Below are positions 9,366 to 17,456 of a DNA stretch of 64,000 nucleotides, piece after piece. How positions within the stretch are numbered: position 1 is the stretch's first letter; each line of letters starts with the position of its first letter. This stretch comes from RYN-230 sp963770535 (lineage in GTDB: Bacteria; Actinomycetota; Actinomycetes; Streptosporangiales; Streptosporangiaceae). Below the pieces are notes generated by a model that was given only the letters and a program-made list of their open reading frames with translations, made no database searches and was not told where the DNA came from. Made by a program: the position numbers and the translations under genes. The stretch covers positions 1,426,001-1,490,000 of the forward strand of contig CAVYPZ010000003.1 in assembly GCA_963770535.1 (NCBI GenBank), read 5' to 3'.

Positions 9366-10439
9366 GTGTTCGACCGGCTGGGTGAGCTGGCGCAGGAGCA
9401 CGCCGACCTGGAGCGCACCCTCGCCGACTCAGCCGTGCACGCTGACCCGGAGCGCGCCCGGGCGCTGTCGCGCCGCTACGGCGAGATCAGCCCCATCGTC
9501 GAGACCTACCACCAGTGGCAGCAGACGGCCGCCGACGAGGCGACCGCCCGCGAGCTGGCGGGCGAGGACGCGTCGTTTGCGGCCGAGGCCGAGGACCTGG
9601 GGCGCCGCCGGGCCAGGCTCGAGGACCGGCTCAACGAGTTCCTGGTGCCCCGGGACGCCATGGATGACAAGGACGTCCTGCTCGAGGTGAAGGCCGGCGA
9701 GGGCGGCGAGGAGTCAGCCCTGTTCGCGGGCGACCTGCTGCGCATGTACCTGCGGTACGCGGAGCGCCAGGGCTGGAAGACCGAGGTCCTGGACTCCACC
9801 ATGACCGGCCTGGGCGGCTACAAGGACGTGACGGTCGCGGTCAAGGCCCCCCGGCACGTGACCGGGGACGGCGTCTGGTCCCGGATGAAGTACGAGGGCG
9901 GCGTGCACCGGGTGCAGCGGGTGCCGGTCACCGAATCCCAGGGCCGGGTGCACACCTCGGCGGCGGGCGTGCTGGTCATGCCGGAAGCCGACCCGGTCGA
10001 GGTGAACATCGACCCGAACGACCTGCGGGTGGACGTCTACCGCTCCTCCGGGCCCGGCGGCCAGAGCGTCAACACCACCGACTCCGCGGTGCGGATCACC
10101 CACAAGCCCACCGGCATCGTCGTTTCCTGCCAGAACGAGAAGAGCCAGCTGCAGAACAAGGAGCAGGCGCTGCGCATCCTGCGCGCCCGGCTGCTGGCCC
10201 AGGCCCAGGCGGACGCGGAGGCCCAGGCCGCCGCGGAACGGCGCAGCCAGGTGGCCACCGTGGACCGCTCCCAGCGGGTCCGCACCTACAACTTCCCGGA
10301 GAACCGGATCTCCGACCACCGGGTCGGCTACAAGGCCTACAACCTCGATCACGTCATCGACGGGGACCTGGACGCGGTGATCAGCGCGCTGGTCGAGGCG
10401 GACCGGTCGGGCAGAGCGGCAGCGGCGGATGGCGGCTGA
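9366..10439 (+). CDS. prfA: Peptide chain release factor 1
   Basis: Recognises UAA and UAG stops and triggers peptide release on the ribosome. The GTG start at 9366 is preferred over an upstream in-frame GTG because AGGAGG sits 7 bases upstream and the product then begins VFDRLGELAQEHADLE like other RF1 proteins. The 357-residue length is normal. The catalytic GGQ loop is present in SSGPGGQSVNTTDSAVR. The anticodon-mimic domain precedes it. The 3' end overlaps prmC by 11 bases, so release factor and its methylase are co-translated. Confidence 0.96.
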   Translation: MFDRLGELAQEHADLERTLADSAVHADPERARALSRRYGEISPIVETYHQWQQTAADEATARELAGEDASFAAEAEDLGRRRARLEDRLNEFLVPRDAMDDKDVLLEVKAGEGGEESALFAGDLLRMYLRYAERQGWKTEVLDSTMTGLGGYKDVTVAVKAPRHVTGDGVWSRMKYEGGVHRVQRVPVTESQGRVHTSAAGVLVMPEADPVEVNIDPNDLRVDVYRSSGPGGQSVNTTDSAVRITHKPTGIVVSCQNEKSQLQNKEQALRILRARLLAQAQADAEAQAAAERRSQVATVDRSQRVRTYNFPENRISDHRVGYKAYNLDHVIDGDLDAVISALVEADRSGRAAAADGG

Positions 10440-11337
10440 GCCGCGCCAGAGCCTGCTGCTCGACGAGATCACGGTGGCCGCGGCCCGGCTGGCTGAGGCC
10501 GGCGTGGATTCGCCGCGGGCCGACGCGGAGCAGATCGCCGCGCACGTCCACGGGGTCGGCCGCGGTGAGCTGCACCGGGTGCCCGACCAGGACTTCAACC
10601 CGCGGTTCTGGGACGAGATCGCCCGCCGTGAGGCGCGGGAACCGCTCCAGCACATCACGGGGCACGCCTACTTCCGGTACCTGGACCTCGAGGTCGGTCC
10701 CGGGGTGTTCGTGCCCCGGCCCGAGACCGAGGTGATGACCGGGTGGGCCATCGACCGGCTGCGCGAGATGGACGTGACCGAGCCGGTCGTGGCCGACCTG
10801 GGCACCGGGTCGGGTGCGATCGCGCTGGCTATCGCCCAGGAAGTGCCCCGGTCGCGGGTGCACGCGGTCGAGGCTGACCCGCTGGCCCGGGAGTGGGCCC
10901 AGCGCAACATCGGCCGCTGCGCCGAGACGGCCCCGCACACCGCGGGCCGGGTCACGCTGCACGGCGAGGACTTCGGCCAGGCCCTGCCTGATCTGGGAGG
11001 GGCCGTGGACCTCGTGGTCAGCAACCCGCCGTACATCCCGTGGGGATCCTCGGTGCCGCCGGAAGTGGGCGAGTACGACCCGGCCACCGCGTTGTGGGGC
11101 GGCACCGACGGCATGGATGCGGTCAAGGTTGTCGAGCAGGCGGCCCGGCGGCTGCTCCGGCCCGGCGGGCTGGTCGCCGTGGAGCACGGCGCGCCCCAGG
11201 GAGCCGCGGTGTACTGGATTTTCGCCGAGGAACGGGGCTGGCGGGACACGCGCAACCACAAGGACCTGGCCCGCCGGGACCGCTTCGTGACCGCGGTCTG
11301 GCCCGGGGCCCAACAGTGGGAGGATGGGCATTCATGA
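10429..11337 (+). CDS. prmC: Release factor glutamine methyltransferase
   Basis: An S-adenosylmethionine-dependent enzyme that methylates the GGQ glutamine of release factors. The 302-residue product has the N-terminal helical substrate-binding domain, then the Rossmann fold with VADLGTGSGAIALAIA (SAM-binding motif I). The glutamine-binding NPPY motif appears in VVSNPPYIPWG. It overlaps prfA at its start and the next gene at its stop (ATGA), placing all three in one transcript. Confidence 0.95.
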   Translation: MAAEPRQSLLLDEITVAAARLAEAGVDSPRADAEQIAAHVHGVGRGELHRVPDQDFNPRFWDEIARREAREPLQHITGHAYFRYLDLEVGPGVFVPRPETEVMTGWAIDRLREMDVTEPVVADLGTGSGAIALAIAQEVPRSRVHAVEADPLAREWAQRNIGRCAETAPHTAGRVTLHGEDFGQALPDLGGAVDLVVSNPPYIPWGSSVPPEVGEYDPATALWGGTDGMDAVKVVEQAARRLLRPGGLVAVEHGAPQGAAVYWIFAEERGWRDTRNHKDLARRDRFVTAVWPGAQQWEDGHS

Positions 11338-12326
11338 GCGCACGGTTTGACTGCGCGGACCCGGCGCAGCTGCTTGAGGGACTTTCGGAGGCGGAGGCGG
11401 CCCTGCGCCGCGGCGATCTCGTGGTCATGCCGACCGACACGGTCTACGGGATCGCGGCCGAGGCCTTCAGCCCGGTGGCCGTGGACGGCCTGCTCAAGGC
11501 CAAGGGCCGGGGCCGGGACATGCCGCCGCCGGTGCTGGTGGGGACGGTCCGCGCGGCCATGGCGCTGGTGATGGACCTCGACGACGCCGGGAAGGACCTG
11601 ATCGACGAGTTCTGGCCCGGTGCGCTGACCATCGTCTGCCGGTCCAGCCCCACGCTGGTCTGGGACCTGGGCGAGACCAAAGGCACGGTGGCGGTGCGGA
11701 TGCCGCTGCACCAGCTCGCGCTCGACCTCCTCAAGAGGACCGGCCCGCTGGCCGTGAGCAGCGCCAACCTGTCCGGGCACCCGCCGTCGGCCTCCTGCGA
11801 CGAGGCCCTGGCCCAGCTGGGCGACTCGGTCGCGGTGTACCTGGACGGCGGCCCGTGCGCCGGGGATGTGCCGTCCACGATCGTGGACCTGACCGGGACC
11901 GTGCCGAGGCTGCTGCGCCAGGGAGTGATCCCGGCCGACCGGTTGCGGGAAGTGATCCTGCTGAACGACGCGGCGGAAGCAGGGGAAGCGGCGGAAGCAG
12001 GGGAAGCGGCGGAAGCAGGGGAAGCGGCGGAAGCAGGGGAAGCTGGGCCCCAGGACGCCGCTGAGCCGGCGGTCCCCCAGGATGCCGGCGAGCCGGCGGC
12101 CGCCCAGGATGCCGGTGAGCCGGTGGCTGCCCGGGATGCCGGTGAGCCGGTGGCCGCCCGGGATGCCGGTGAGCCGGTGGCTGCCCAGGATGCCGGTGAG
12201 CCGGCGGCTGCCCAGAGCGCCGGCGCGCCGGCCGGCTCGCGGGAAGCCGCGCTGGACGTGGCGGCGCCAGGCCACGAAGATGGCTCTGACCAGGAAGAAC
12301 GTTCCCCCAGGCCTGCTGCCGGGTAA
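11334..12326 (+). CDS. L-threonylcarbamoyladenylate synthase with repeat-rich C-terminal tail
   Basis: A Sua5/YrdC/TsaC family enzyme. It makes threonylcarbamoyl-AMP from threonine, bicarbonate and ATP for the tRNA t6A37 modification. The ATG overlaps the prmC stop. The YrdC domain spans about residues 1-210, with GDLVVMPTDTVYGIAAEA, a substrate-binding KAKGR, PGALTIVC and AVSSANLSGHPP. The last 110 residues are an Ala/Glu/Gly/Pro tail encoded by two tandem-repeat arrays, with no recognisable domain. The Sua5 extra domain of other homologues is absent, so the catalytic part is the short TsaC type. Confidence 0.92.
   Translation: MSARFDCADPAQLLEGLSEAEAALRRGDLVVMPTDTVYGIAAEAFSPVAVDGLLKAKGRGRDMPPPVLVGTVRAAMALVMDLDDAGKDLIDEFWPGALTIVCRSSPTLVWDLGETKGTVAVRMPLHQLALDLLKRTGPLAVSSANLSGHPPSASCDEALAQLGDSVAVYLDGGPCAGDVPSTIVDLTGTVPRLLRQGVIPADRLREVILLNDAAEAGEAAEAGEAAEAGEAAEAGEAGPQDAAEPAVPQDAGEPAAAQDAGEPVAARDAGEPVAARDAGEPVAAQDAGEPAAAQSAGAPAGSREAALDVAAPGHEDGSDQEERSPRPAAG
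11971..12216 (+). repeat. Two tandem arrays (15 bp and 27 bp) encoding the tail of the t6A enzyme
   Basis: Bases 11971-12049 hold about four and a half copies of GCGGAAGCAGGGGAA (AEAGE repeats). Bases 12077-12216 hold five copies of a 27-bp unit encoding QDAGEPVAA or RDAGEPVAA, with silent and A/V, Q/R variation. Both keep the frame and extend the C-terminus only. Confidence 0.88.
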
Positions 12327-12425
12327 GTATGGCCGCGATGGGTGGCTGTGCGGCCTACCCTCAGGTTAGTGCTTTAAAGTTGATCCTTAATGGATGAGGC
12401 AACCGAACGGGCCGGGTGAACCGGG

Positions 12426-14639
12426 ATGCGCGAGTACGGCCTCACAGTTCTGGTGGCCGCCGCCGTCACGTATCTGCTCACGCCGCTGGTGCGCCGTCTC
12501 GCGATCGCGGTGGGTGCTGAGCACGCGGCCCGGGCGAGGGACGTCCATACCGACCCGGTCCCGCTGCTCGGCGGCATCGCGATGTACCTCGGCCTCGCCG
12601 CGGGCCTGCTGGTTGCCTCCCGGCTGACCCACCTCAGCACCGTTTTCATGGGCACCAGGGTGGCCAGCGGACTGCTGCTCGCCGGCGGGCTGCTCGTCCT
12701 GATGGGGATCGTGGACGACCGCTGGGGGCTGGGTGCCATCACCAAGCTGGCCGGCCAGGTGGGCGCGGGCGCGATCCTCGTCTGGAGCGGCGCCGTGGTG
12801 GCCTGGCTGCCGGTCCCGGGCGGCGGGACCCTCTCGCTGACTTCCGATCAGCAGACCGTGCTGACCATCCTCGTCGTCGTCGTGACCATCAACGCGGTCA
12901 ACTTCATCGACGGGCTGGACGGGCTCGCCGCCGGCATCGTCGGGATCGGCGCGGCAGCCTTCTTCCTCTACTACTACACGCTCACCAAGCGGCTGGGCCT
13001 GGACGAGCAGACCGACCCGGCGCTGGCGTCGGCCATCCTGGCCGGGGTGTGCCTGGGCTTCCTGCCGCACAACTTCTACCCGGCGCGCATCTTCATGGGC
13101 GACACCGGGTCCATGCTGCTGGGGCTGCTGCTCGCCTACGCACCCATCTCCAGCCTCGCGTCCCTGGACCCGAACACGCTCACCAACCCGTCGGCCTACA
13201 GCGGCGGCACGGTCAACCGCTTCCCCGAAATCCTGCCGTTGCTGGTGCCGGCCATCATCATGCTGATCCCGTACGCAGACCTGCTGCTCGCGGTCGTGCG
13301 GCGGACCCGGGCCGGGCAGTCCCCGTTCTCGGCGGACAAGAAGCACCTGCAGCACCGGCTGCTGGCCATCGGGCATTCGCACCGGGCCAGCGTCCTGCTC
13401 ATGTACCTGTGGGCGGCACTGTTCGCGGGAACGGTCGTGCTGCTGTCGATCATGCGCACGAAACTGCTGGTCCTGGGGATCGTGACTCTGTGCGGGGTGC
13501 TGGTCCTGCTGCTGGCGTCGATGCCCCGGCTGCGCTGGTGGAACCGCCGCAGCCAGTTGGGGCTGGCAACCAGCCTGGCCGGGCCGGTGTCTTCGGGCGG
13601 GCCGGTGTCTTCGGGCGGGCCGGTGTCTTCGGGTGGGCCGGTGTCTTCGGGCGGGCCGGTGTCTTCGGGCGGGCCGGCCGCGGCCCGGGTCCCGGCGGCG
13701 GCGGGGGTCAGGTCCCAGCGCCGCGACCCCGCGGATCGGGGCACCAGCCTGGATCCGGAGCAGCCCCCGGGGCGTCGGCCTGCTGGGGACGGTGACATGA
13801 ATCCCGATCGCCCGGCGAGCGCGGATCGCGGCCCGGAGTACGGGACTGCCGGGTACCGGCGTGCCGGGAACGGGAACGGGAATGGGAGCGCGGGGCCCGG
13901 AAACGCGGAGTACCAAAGTGCCTGGTACCAGGACGGCGAGTACGGGGGCGCAGGGAGCGCGGAGTACGGGCCGGCCGGGCCCAGCCACCCCGGGCACGGC
14001 AGCCCGGAGCCCAGGCCCGCTGGCCCGGGCCGCGCTGCGGGGCCCGCCTCGCAGGCCCGGAACGTACGGCCGGCGGGGGCAGCGTGGGACGCCCCGTACG
14101 GCGGCGGATGGTCCTCGGAGCCGGCCGGCCCGCAGGAGCCGGGTCCGTGGTACCCAGGCCACCCGGATCCGGTCGACGCAGATCACCTTGATCGTGCTGA
14201 ACCGGGCCGTGCTGACCCGGGTCGTGCTGATTCGGGCCGTGCTGACCCGGGTCGTGCTGACCCGGGCCGTGCTGATTCGGGACAGTGGTATCCGGGTCGG
14301 ACCGGCCCGGGCCAGCGAGATTCCGGCCGGTGGGCCCGCCCCCAGGATGCTGGCCCGGGTGGCCCCGTGCTCTGGGACGACAAGCCGCCAGCGAACGGCG
14401 CGCAGAACCCCGGGCTGCAGGACGCTGGCCTGCAGGACGCTGGCCTGCAGGACGCTGGCCTGCAGGACGCTGGCCTGCAGGACGCTGGCCCGGGTGACCT
14501 GGGCCTGGGGGACCTGGGCCCGCTGGCCCCGGACCCCTTCCGGACCCAGCCGTCCAATCCAGGCCCGGCACGCCCGGAGAGCCGTGACGGCGACGGCGGG
14601 GACGAGGAGTCACCGCTCTCTCCGTGGCGCTTCCACTGA
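12426..14639 (+). CDS. MraY/WecA-family polyprenyl-phosphate sugar-phosphate transferase with long repetitive tail
   Basis: Transfers a HexNAc-1-phosphate from its UDP donor to a polyprenyl phosphate in the membrane, starting a cell-wall glycan. About residues 1-385 form a multi-spanning domain with DPVPLLGGIAMY, the metal-binding GIVDDRWGLG, NAVNFIDGLDGLAAG, HNFYPARIFMGDTGSMLLG and the HLQHRLL loop of the WecA/Rfe group. Its position before atpI matches the Streptomyces WecA-like gene, whose substrate is probably UDP-GlcNAc. The remaining 350 residues are a cytoplasmic low-complexity extension built from three tandem arrays. Such a tail is absent from well-studied homologues and its role is unknown. 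Confidence 0.88.
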   Translation: MREYGLTVLVAAAVTYLLTPLVRRLAIAVGAEHAARARDVHTDPVPLLGGIAMYLGLAAGLLVASRLTHLSTVFMGTRVASGLLLAGGLLVLMGIVDDRWGLGAITKLAGQVGAGAILVWSGAVVAWLPVPGGGTLSLTSDQQTVLTILVVVVTINAVNFIDGLDGLAAGIVGIGAAAFFLYYYTLTKRLGLDEQTDPALASAILAGVCLGFLPHNFYPARIFMGDTGSMLLGLLLAYAPISSLASLDPNTLTNPSAYSGGTVNRFPEILPLLVPAIIMLIPYADLLLAVVRRTRAGQSPFSADKKHLQHRLLAIGHSHRASVLLMYLWAALFAGTVVLLSIMRTKLLVLGIVTLCGVLVLLLASMPRLRWWNRRSQLGLATSLAGPVSSGGPVSSGGPVSSGGPVSSGGPVSSGGPAAARVPAAAGVRSQRRDPADRGTSLDPEQPPGRRPAGDGDMNPDRPASADRGPEYGTAGYRRAGNGNGNGSAGPGNAEYQSAWYQDGEYGGAGSAEYGPAGPSHPGHGSPEPRPAGPGRAAGPASQARNVRPAGAAWDAPYGGGWSSEPAGPQEPGPWYPGHPDPVDADHLDRAEPGRADPGRADSGRADPGRADPGRADSGQWYPGRTGPGQRDSGRWARPQDAGPGGPVLWDDKPPANGAQNPGLQDAGLQDAGLQDAGLQDAGLQDAGPGDLGLGDLGPLAPDPFRTQPSNPGPARPESRDGDGGDEESPLSPWRFH
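13581..13677 (+). repeat. 18-bp tandem repeat, five copies, in the wecA-like gene
   Basis: Five copies of GGGCCGGTGTCTTCGGGC encode GPVSSG units directly after the last membrane-domain residues. One copy differs by a single base. The near-identity suggests recent expansion. Confidence 0.9.
14190..14490 (+). repeat. Two 15-bp tandem arrays in the 3' part of the wecA-like gene
   Basis: At about 14190-14281, six copies of a CGTGCTGACCCGGGT-like unit encode RADPG/RADSG. At about 14413-14490, five copies of CTGCAGGACGCTGGC encode LQDAG. Both are in frame and lie in the low-complexity tail. Confidence 0.88.
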
Positions 14640-14862
14640 CCCTCCGGCTCCGTTTTCCCAGGCCAGCCAGCCAGCCAGCTTCAGCCTTCCAGCCGACCGG
14701 GCCCAAATCTCCAGCTGGCCTGGGGCCGGCTCTCTACCCAGCCCTGGGGCCGGCTCCAGGCCAGCCCTCGAGCCGCCGACCTTCTCGCCCCATCAGCACC
14801 ACCGCCCATCAGCCACACTGGTCACTCAGGCATCAGCTGCCACTCAGACCCCAAACCCTGTT

Positions 14863-14912
14863 CGTGATCATGGGGATACTGGCGTGATAACCCCAGCAAG
14901 CCCATGATCACG
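14863..14912. repeat. Perfect 12-bp inverted repeat in the wecA-like/atpI intergenic region
   Basis: CGTGATCATGGG at 14863-14874 is repeated in inverse at 14901-14912, with 26 bases between. Each arm contains TGATCA, itself a palindrome. The loop holds GTGATAACCCC. It could be a terminator stem for the wecA-like transcript or a dyad operator. No T-run follows directly, so an operator or transcript-stability role is also possible. Confidence 0.55.
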
Positions 14913-15114
14913 AGGCCCTTTGTCGCCGGTGCCGCGATTTCGCACCCCGCCCGGCGCAGAATCCTCAGAGGCGCGGCAGTCTCGTCAGGCCGGCGGGTGC
15001 CAGGGATCGTGACGCGGGATGGTTTGGTAGCGTTCAGGGACTCATGTACCACAATCGGCATTCAGGTAACATTCATCACACGAAGAGGGCCGGTAAAGGC
15101 CCGCTCAAGGAGCT

Positions 15115-15130
15115 TGTGATATCTTTCACG
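15115..15130. promoter_or_regulatory. Rex-like redox operator upstream of the atp operon
   Basis: TGTGATATCTTTCACG closely fits the Rex operator form TGTGAnnnnnnTTCACA: both half-sites TGTGA and TCAC are present and 6 central bases separate TGTGA from TCACG. The palindrome extends outward to CTTGTGA/TCACGAG with one mismatch. Rex senses NADH/NAD+ and represses respiratory genes in Streptomyces, where, as I recall, the atp operon is among its targets. The site lies 167 bp upstream of the atpI start. No rex gene is in this window, so regulation is inferred. Confidence 0.55.
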
Positions 15131-15296
15131 AGCAGTCACTCGAGGACGAGTGAGGGGCCCGTGATAGGTTTCGCTCACCCGGCGGTGTGCGAGCTCCGCC
15201 TCGGCGGCACCCAGGCTCCTGGCCGGTGCTGTGTGGGAGGCGGACAGGTGCATCCCCGAGTCAAGTGTCCTCCTGAGCCCACCGGAGCCACCTAAG

Positions 15297-15701
15297 ATGC
15301 AGGCAAGCTACGGCCCGATCGCCCGGCGGTCCGCCGCGGTAGCGGCTGGTGTTGCCGTCATCATGATCGTGCTAAGCGGGCTGATCGGCGGGGCCAAAGG
15401 ACTGCTCGGCAGCGTGCTCGGCGCGGCGCTGGTCGCCGTGTTCTTCGCCATCAGCATCGCTGCGGTGTCCCGGGCCGAGAAGGTCAGCCCCCGGGCCCAG
15501 ATGGTGACCGCGCTCACCACGTTCATCGTCAAGATCCTCGTGCTGATGGTTCTCGTGTCCAAGTTCAGCAACACGACCGTCTTCAACGCGCGACTGTTCG
15601 GCCTGACCGCCATCGTCTGCATCCTGGTCTGGACCGGTGCGCAGGTCTTCTGGTCGGCACGGCTCAAGGTGCTCTACGTGGAACCGGACGGGGAACGGTG
15701 A
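15297..15701 (+). CDS. atpI: ATP synthase protein I (assembly factor)
   Basis: A 134-residue integral membrane protein at the head of the atp operon. Four hydrophobic segments are visible, the first starting after MQASYGPIARRSAAVAAG. ATG 15297 is chosen over an upstream in-frame GTG because the membrane domain starts right after it. The end VLYVEPDGER resembles actinobacterial AtpI. In other bacteria AtpI helps assemble or stabilise the c-ring and is not essential. Confidence 0.8.
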   Translation: MQASYGPIARRSAAVAAGVAVIMIVLSGLIGGAKGLLGSVLGAALVAVFFAISIAAVSRAEKVSPRAQMVTALTTFIVKILVLMVLVSKFSNTTVFNARLFGLTAIVCILVWTGAQVFWSARLKVLYVEPDGER

Positions 15702-15774
15702 CGCGTGGCGCTTCCCTCGCTCCCGGACGGCGGATCGCGGCCCGCGGGTCAGCCTGCCCCCGGCAGCTGCCGCG

Positions 15775-16059
15775 ATGACCTGGCGCGCCATGAGCGGGAC
15801 CGGATCTGCACCCACCGGCTCCAACGGTTTGCCCGGTGGTCGGCCGTCGGCCCGTGGCCAGTCGTCGGAGGCGGACCCGGCCGAGGAGAATCAGGGCTGG
15901 AGCGTTTTCAGCTACCTGATCGCCGGGATGGTGGCCTACGGCCTCCTCGGCTGGCTGGTGGCCTGGCTGACGCACATCGCGGTGTTCATCCCGCTGGGTG
16001 CGCTCCTCGGGCTGGTCTTTGCCATCGGCGGGGTGGTCTGGAAGTACGGCAGGTCCTAA
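15775..16059 (+). CDS. AtpZ/AtpI-family small membrane protein
   Basis: A 94-residue protein with two predicted membrane helices (FSYLIAGMVAYGLLGWLVAWL and FIPLGALLGLVFAIGGVVW), the pattern of the AtpZ/AtpI family. A hydrophilic N-terminus of about 40 residues precedes them. ATG 15775 or ATG 15790 could start it; neither has a strong Shine-Dalgarno. Located between atpI and atpB, it probably aids ATP synthase assembly or cation supply, as proposed for AtpZ. Confidence 0.7.
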   Translation: MTWRAMSGTGSAPTGSNGLPGGRPSARGQSSEADPAEENQGWSVFSYLIAGMVAYGLLGWLVAWLTHIAVFIPLGALLGLVFAIGGVVWKYGRS

Positions 16060-16194
16060 TCGGTAATCTGCATGCGAAGCATGCTGGCCAGTCCAGTATC
16101 GGCATGCCACGACGTTCCGCCCGGATGGGGGCGGCTTGGATGCGCGCCGCGCCTGCGGGTGCCGCGCGCGGGCACGAAGCAGGAGGAAACCGTC

Positions 16195-17028
16195 TTGGGC
16201 GGTGACATGCTGGTCCTCGCCGCGGAGAAGTGCTCCCCGGAGCACAGCCACATCTTCTCGTCTGCACATTGCGGCTACCCGGCCCCGGGATACCCGGGTC
16301 CGACCTTCATTTTCACGCCGTTCTTCCGTGTGGGCGGCTTTTACTTCACCAAGCCGATGCTGCTGGCGCTGGTCTGCGCCGTCGGCGTGGTCGGCTTCTT
16401 CTGGGCCGCGTTCGCCAACCCGAAGATAGTCCCGCGGGGCGTGCAGAATCTCGGCGAGATGGGGATCGGGTTCGTCCGCGAGCAAATCCTGCTGCCGATG
16501 ATCGGGAAGCGCGGCGACAACTTCCTGCCGTTCCTGGTTTCGCTGTTCTTCTTCATCTGGCTGATGAACCTGATGGAGATCATCCCGGTCGCCCAGTTCC
16601 CCCCGATGTCGATGATCGCCTTTCCGGTCGCATTGATGCTCATGGTCTACGGCACCTATACCTACCTGGGCATCAAGCACCAAGGGCTGGGCGGCTACTT
16701 CAGGAACATGATCCCTAGCGGCGTGCCGGGGCCGATCCTGGTTATCCTGGCGCCGGTGGAGGTCCTGCAGTACGTCCTGATCCGGCCCTTCACGCTGGCG
16801 ATCCGGTTGTTCGCGAACATGTTCGCCGGGCACATCCTGCTGCTGATCTTCACGCTCGCGACGTGGTACCTGTTCAGCCTCAGCATCGGCCTGCTGTTCA
16901 GCGCGACCTCATTCATCCTGACTATCGCGCTGACTGCGTTCGAGATGCTGATCCAGGCCCTGCAGGCGTACATCTTCACGATCCTGACTGCCCAGTACAT
17001 CGGCGGGTCACTGGAAGCGGGTCACTGA
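16195..17028 (+). CDS. atpB: F1Fo ATP synthase subunit a
   Basis: Forms the two proton half-channels of Fo next to the c-ring. TTG 16195 is chosen because AGGAGG lies 8 bases upstream; an in-frame ATG at 16207 is the alternative, and the open frame upstream has no supporting site. The 277-residue product has five to six membrane helices. The essential arginine lies in the conserved segment RPFTLAIRLFANMFAGH (about Arg204, equivalent to E. coli Arg210). The C-terminal helix with EMLIQALQAYIFTILTAQYI is typical. Confidence 0.95.
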   Translation: MGGDMLVLAAEKCSPEHSHIFSSAHCGYPAPGYPGPTFIFTPFFRVGGFYFTKPMLLALVCAVGVVGFFWAAFANPKIVPRGVQNLGEMGIGFVREQILLPMIGKRGDNFLPFLVSLFFFIWLMNLMEIIPVAQFPPMSMIAFPVALMLMVYGTYTYLGIKHQGLGGYFRNMIPSGVPGPILVILAPVEVLQYVLIRPFTLAIRLFANMFAGHILLLIFTLATWYLFSLSIGLLFSATSFILTIALTAFEMLIQALQAYIFTILTAQYIGGSLEAGH

Positions 17029-17135
17029 GGTGGACACCCGCCCGATTAGTCCGGCAGCGCGATTGATCGTGCTGACGGTTCACCCCATCTGCTGGCGGTG
17101 GACATCCGCCGGCCTTTACGTAAGGAAATGACCAC

Positions 17136-17411
17136 ATGCATTATCTGGTCGCGCTTAGCGTCCTGCATCATGTAATCGCCGCCGGCACCACCCAGAGGCT
17201 GCAGATCAACTTCGGTGCTGTCGGATACGGCCTCGCGGCTATCGGCCCCGGTGTCGGCATCGGCCTGATCTTCGGTCACGGCGTGGAGGCCATGGCCCGC
17301 CAGCCGGAGGCCCGCGGACTCATCCAGTCCAACATGTACATCGGGTTCGCGCTGGCCGAGGCGCTGGCGCTGATCGGCCTGGTGGTCCCCTTCATCTTCG
17401 GCGCCACCTGA
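17136..17411 (+). CDS. atpE: F1Fo ATP synthase subunit c
   Basis: The 91-residue proteolipid that makes the rotating c-ring. Two helices are joined by the polar loop ARQPE (Arg55-Gln-Pro). The proton-binding carboxylate is Glu75 in FALAEALALIG. The glycine-rich first helix (GLAAIGPGVGIGLIFG) packs the ring. The sequence shows the usual H+-type pattern with no Na+-binding Gln/Ser/Thr set. About 15 residues at the N-terminus precede the first helix. GGAA lies just upstream of the ATG. Confidence 0.96.
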   Translation: MHYLVALSVLHHVIAAGTTQRLQINFGAVGYGLAAIGPGVGIGLIFGHGVEAMARQPEARGLIQSNMYIGFALAEALALIGLVVPFIFGAT

Positions 17412-17456
17412 TCGGCGGAGTCTTCCAGTGATCCTTAGCCAACAGGAGGCGACACC

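Larger units (their letters stand above)
14640..15296 (+). promoter_or_regulatory. Intergenic region upstream of the ATP synthase operon
   Basis: No gene is supported here. The region holds an inverted repeat at 14863-14912 and a Rex-like operator at 15115-15130, described separately, and must carry the atp promoter. I could not identify a convincing -35/-10 pair. TAGGTT at 15165-15170 is a possible -10 lying downstream of the Rex-like site. Confidence 0.5.

Noticed and set aside
9366..10439. Programmed frameshift as in release factor 2
   Set aside because: The gene is release factor 1 (prfA) and is in one frame throughout.
12387..14186. A 599-codon open frame antisense to the wecA-like gene
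   Set aside because: The opposite strand encodes a clear MraY/WecA domain; the antisense product is Arg/Pro-rich low complexity.
13581..14490. Possible CRISPR array
   Set aside because: The repeats are contiguous, 15-18 bp, in frame and without unique spacers, so they are coding tandem repeats.
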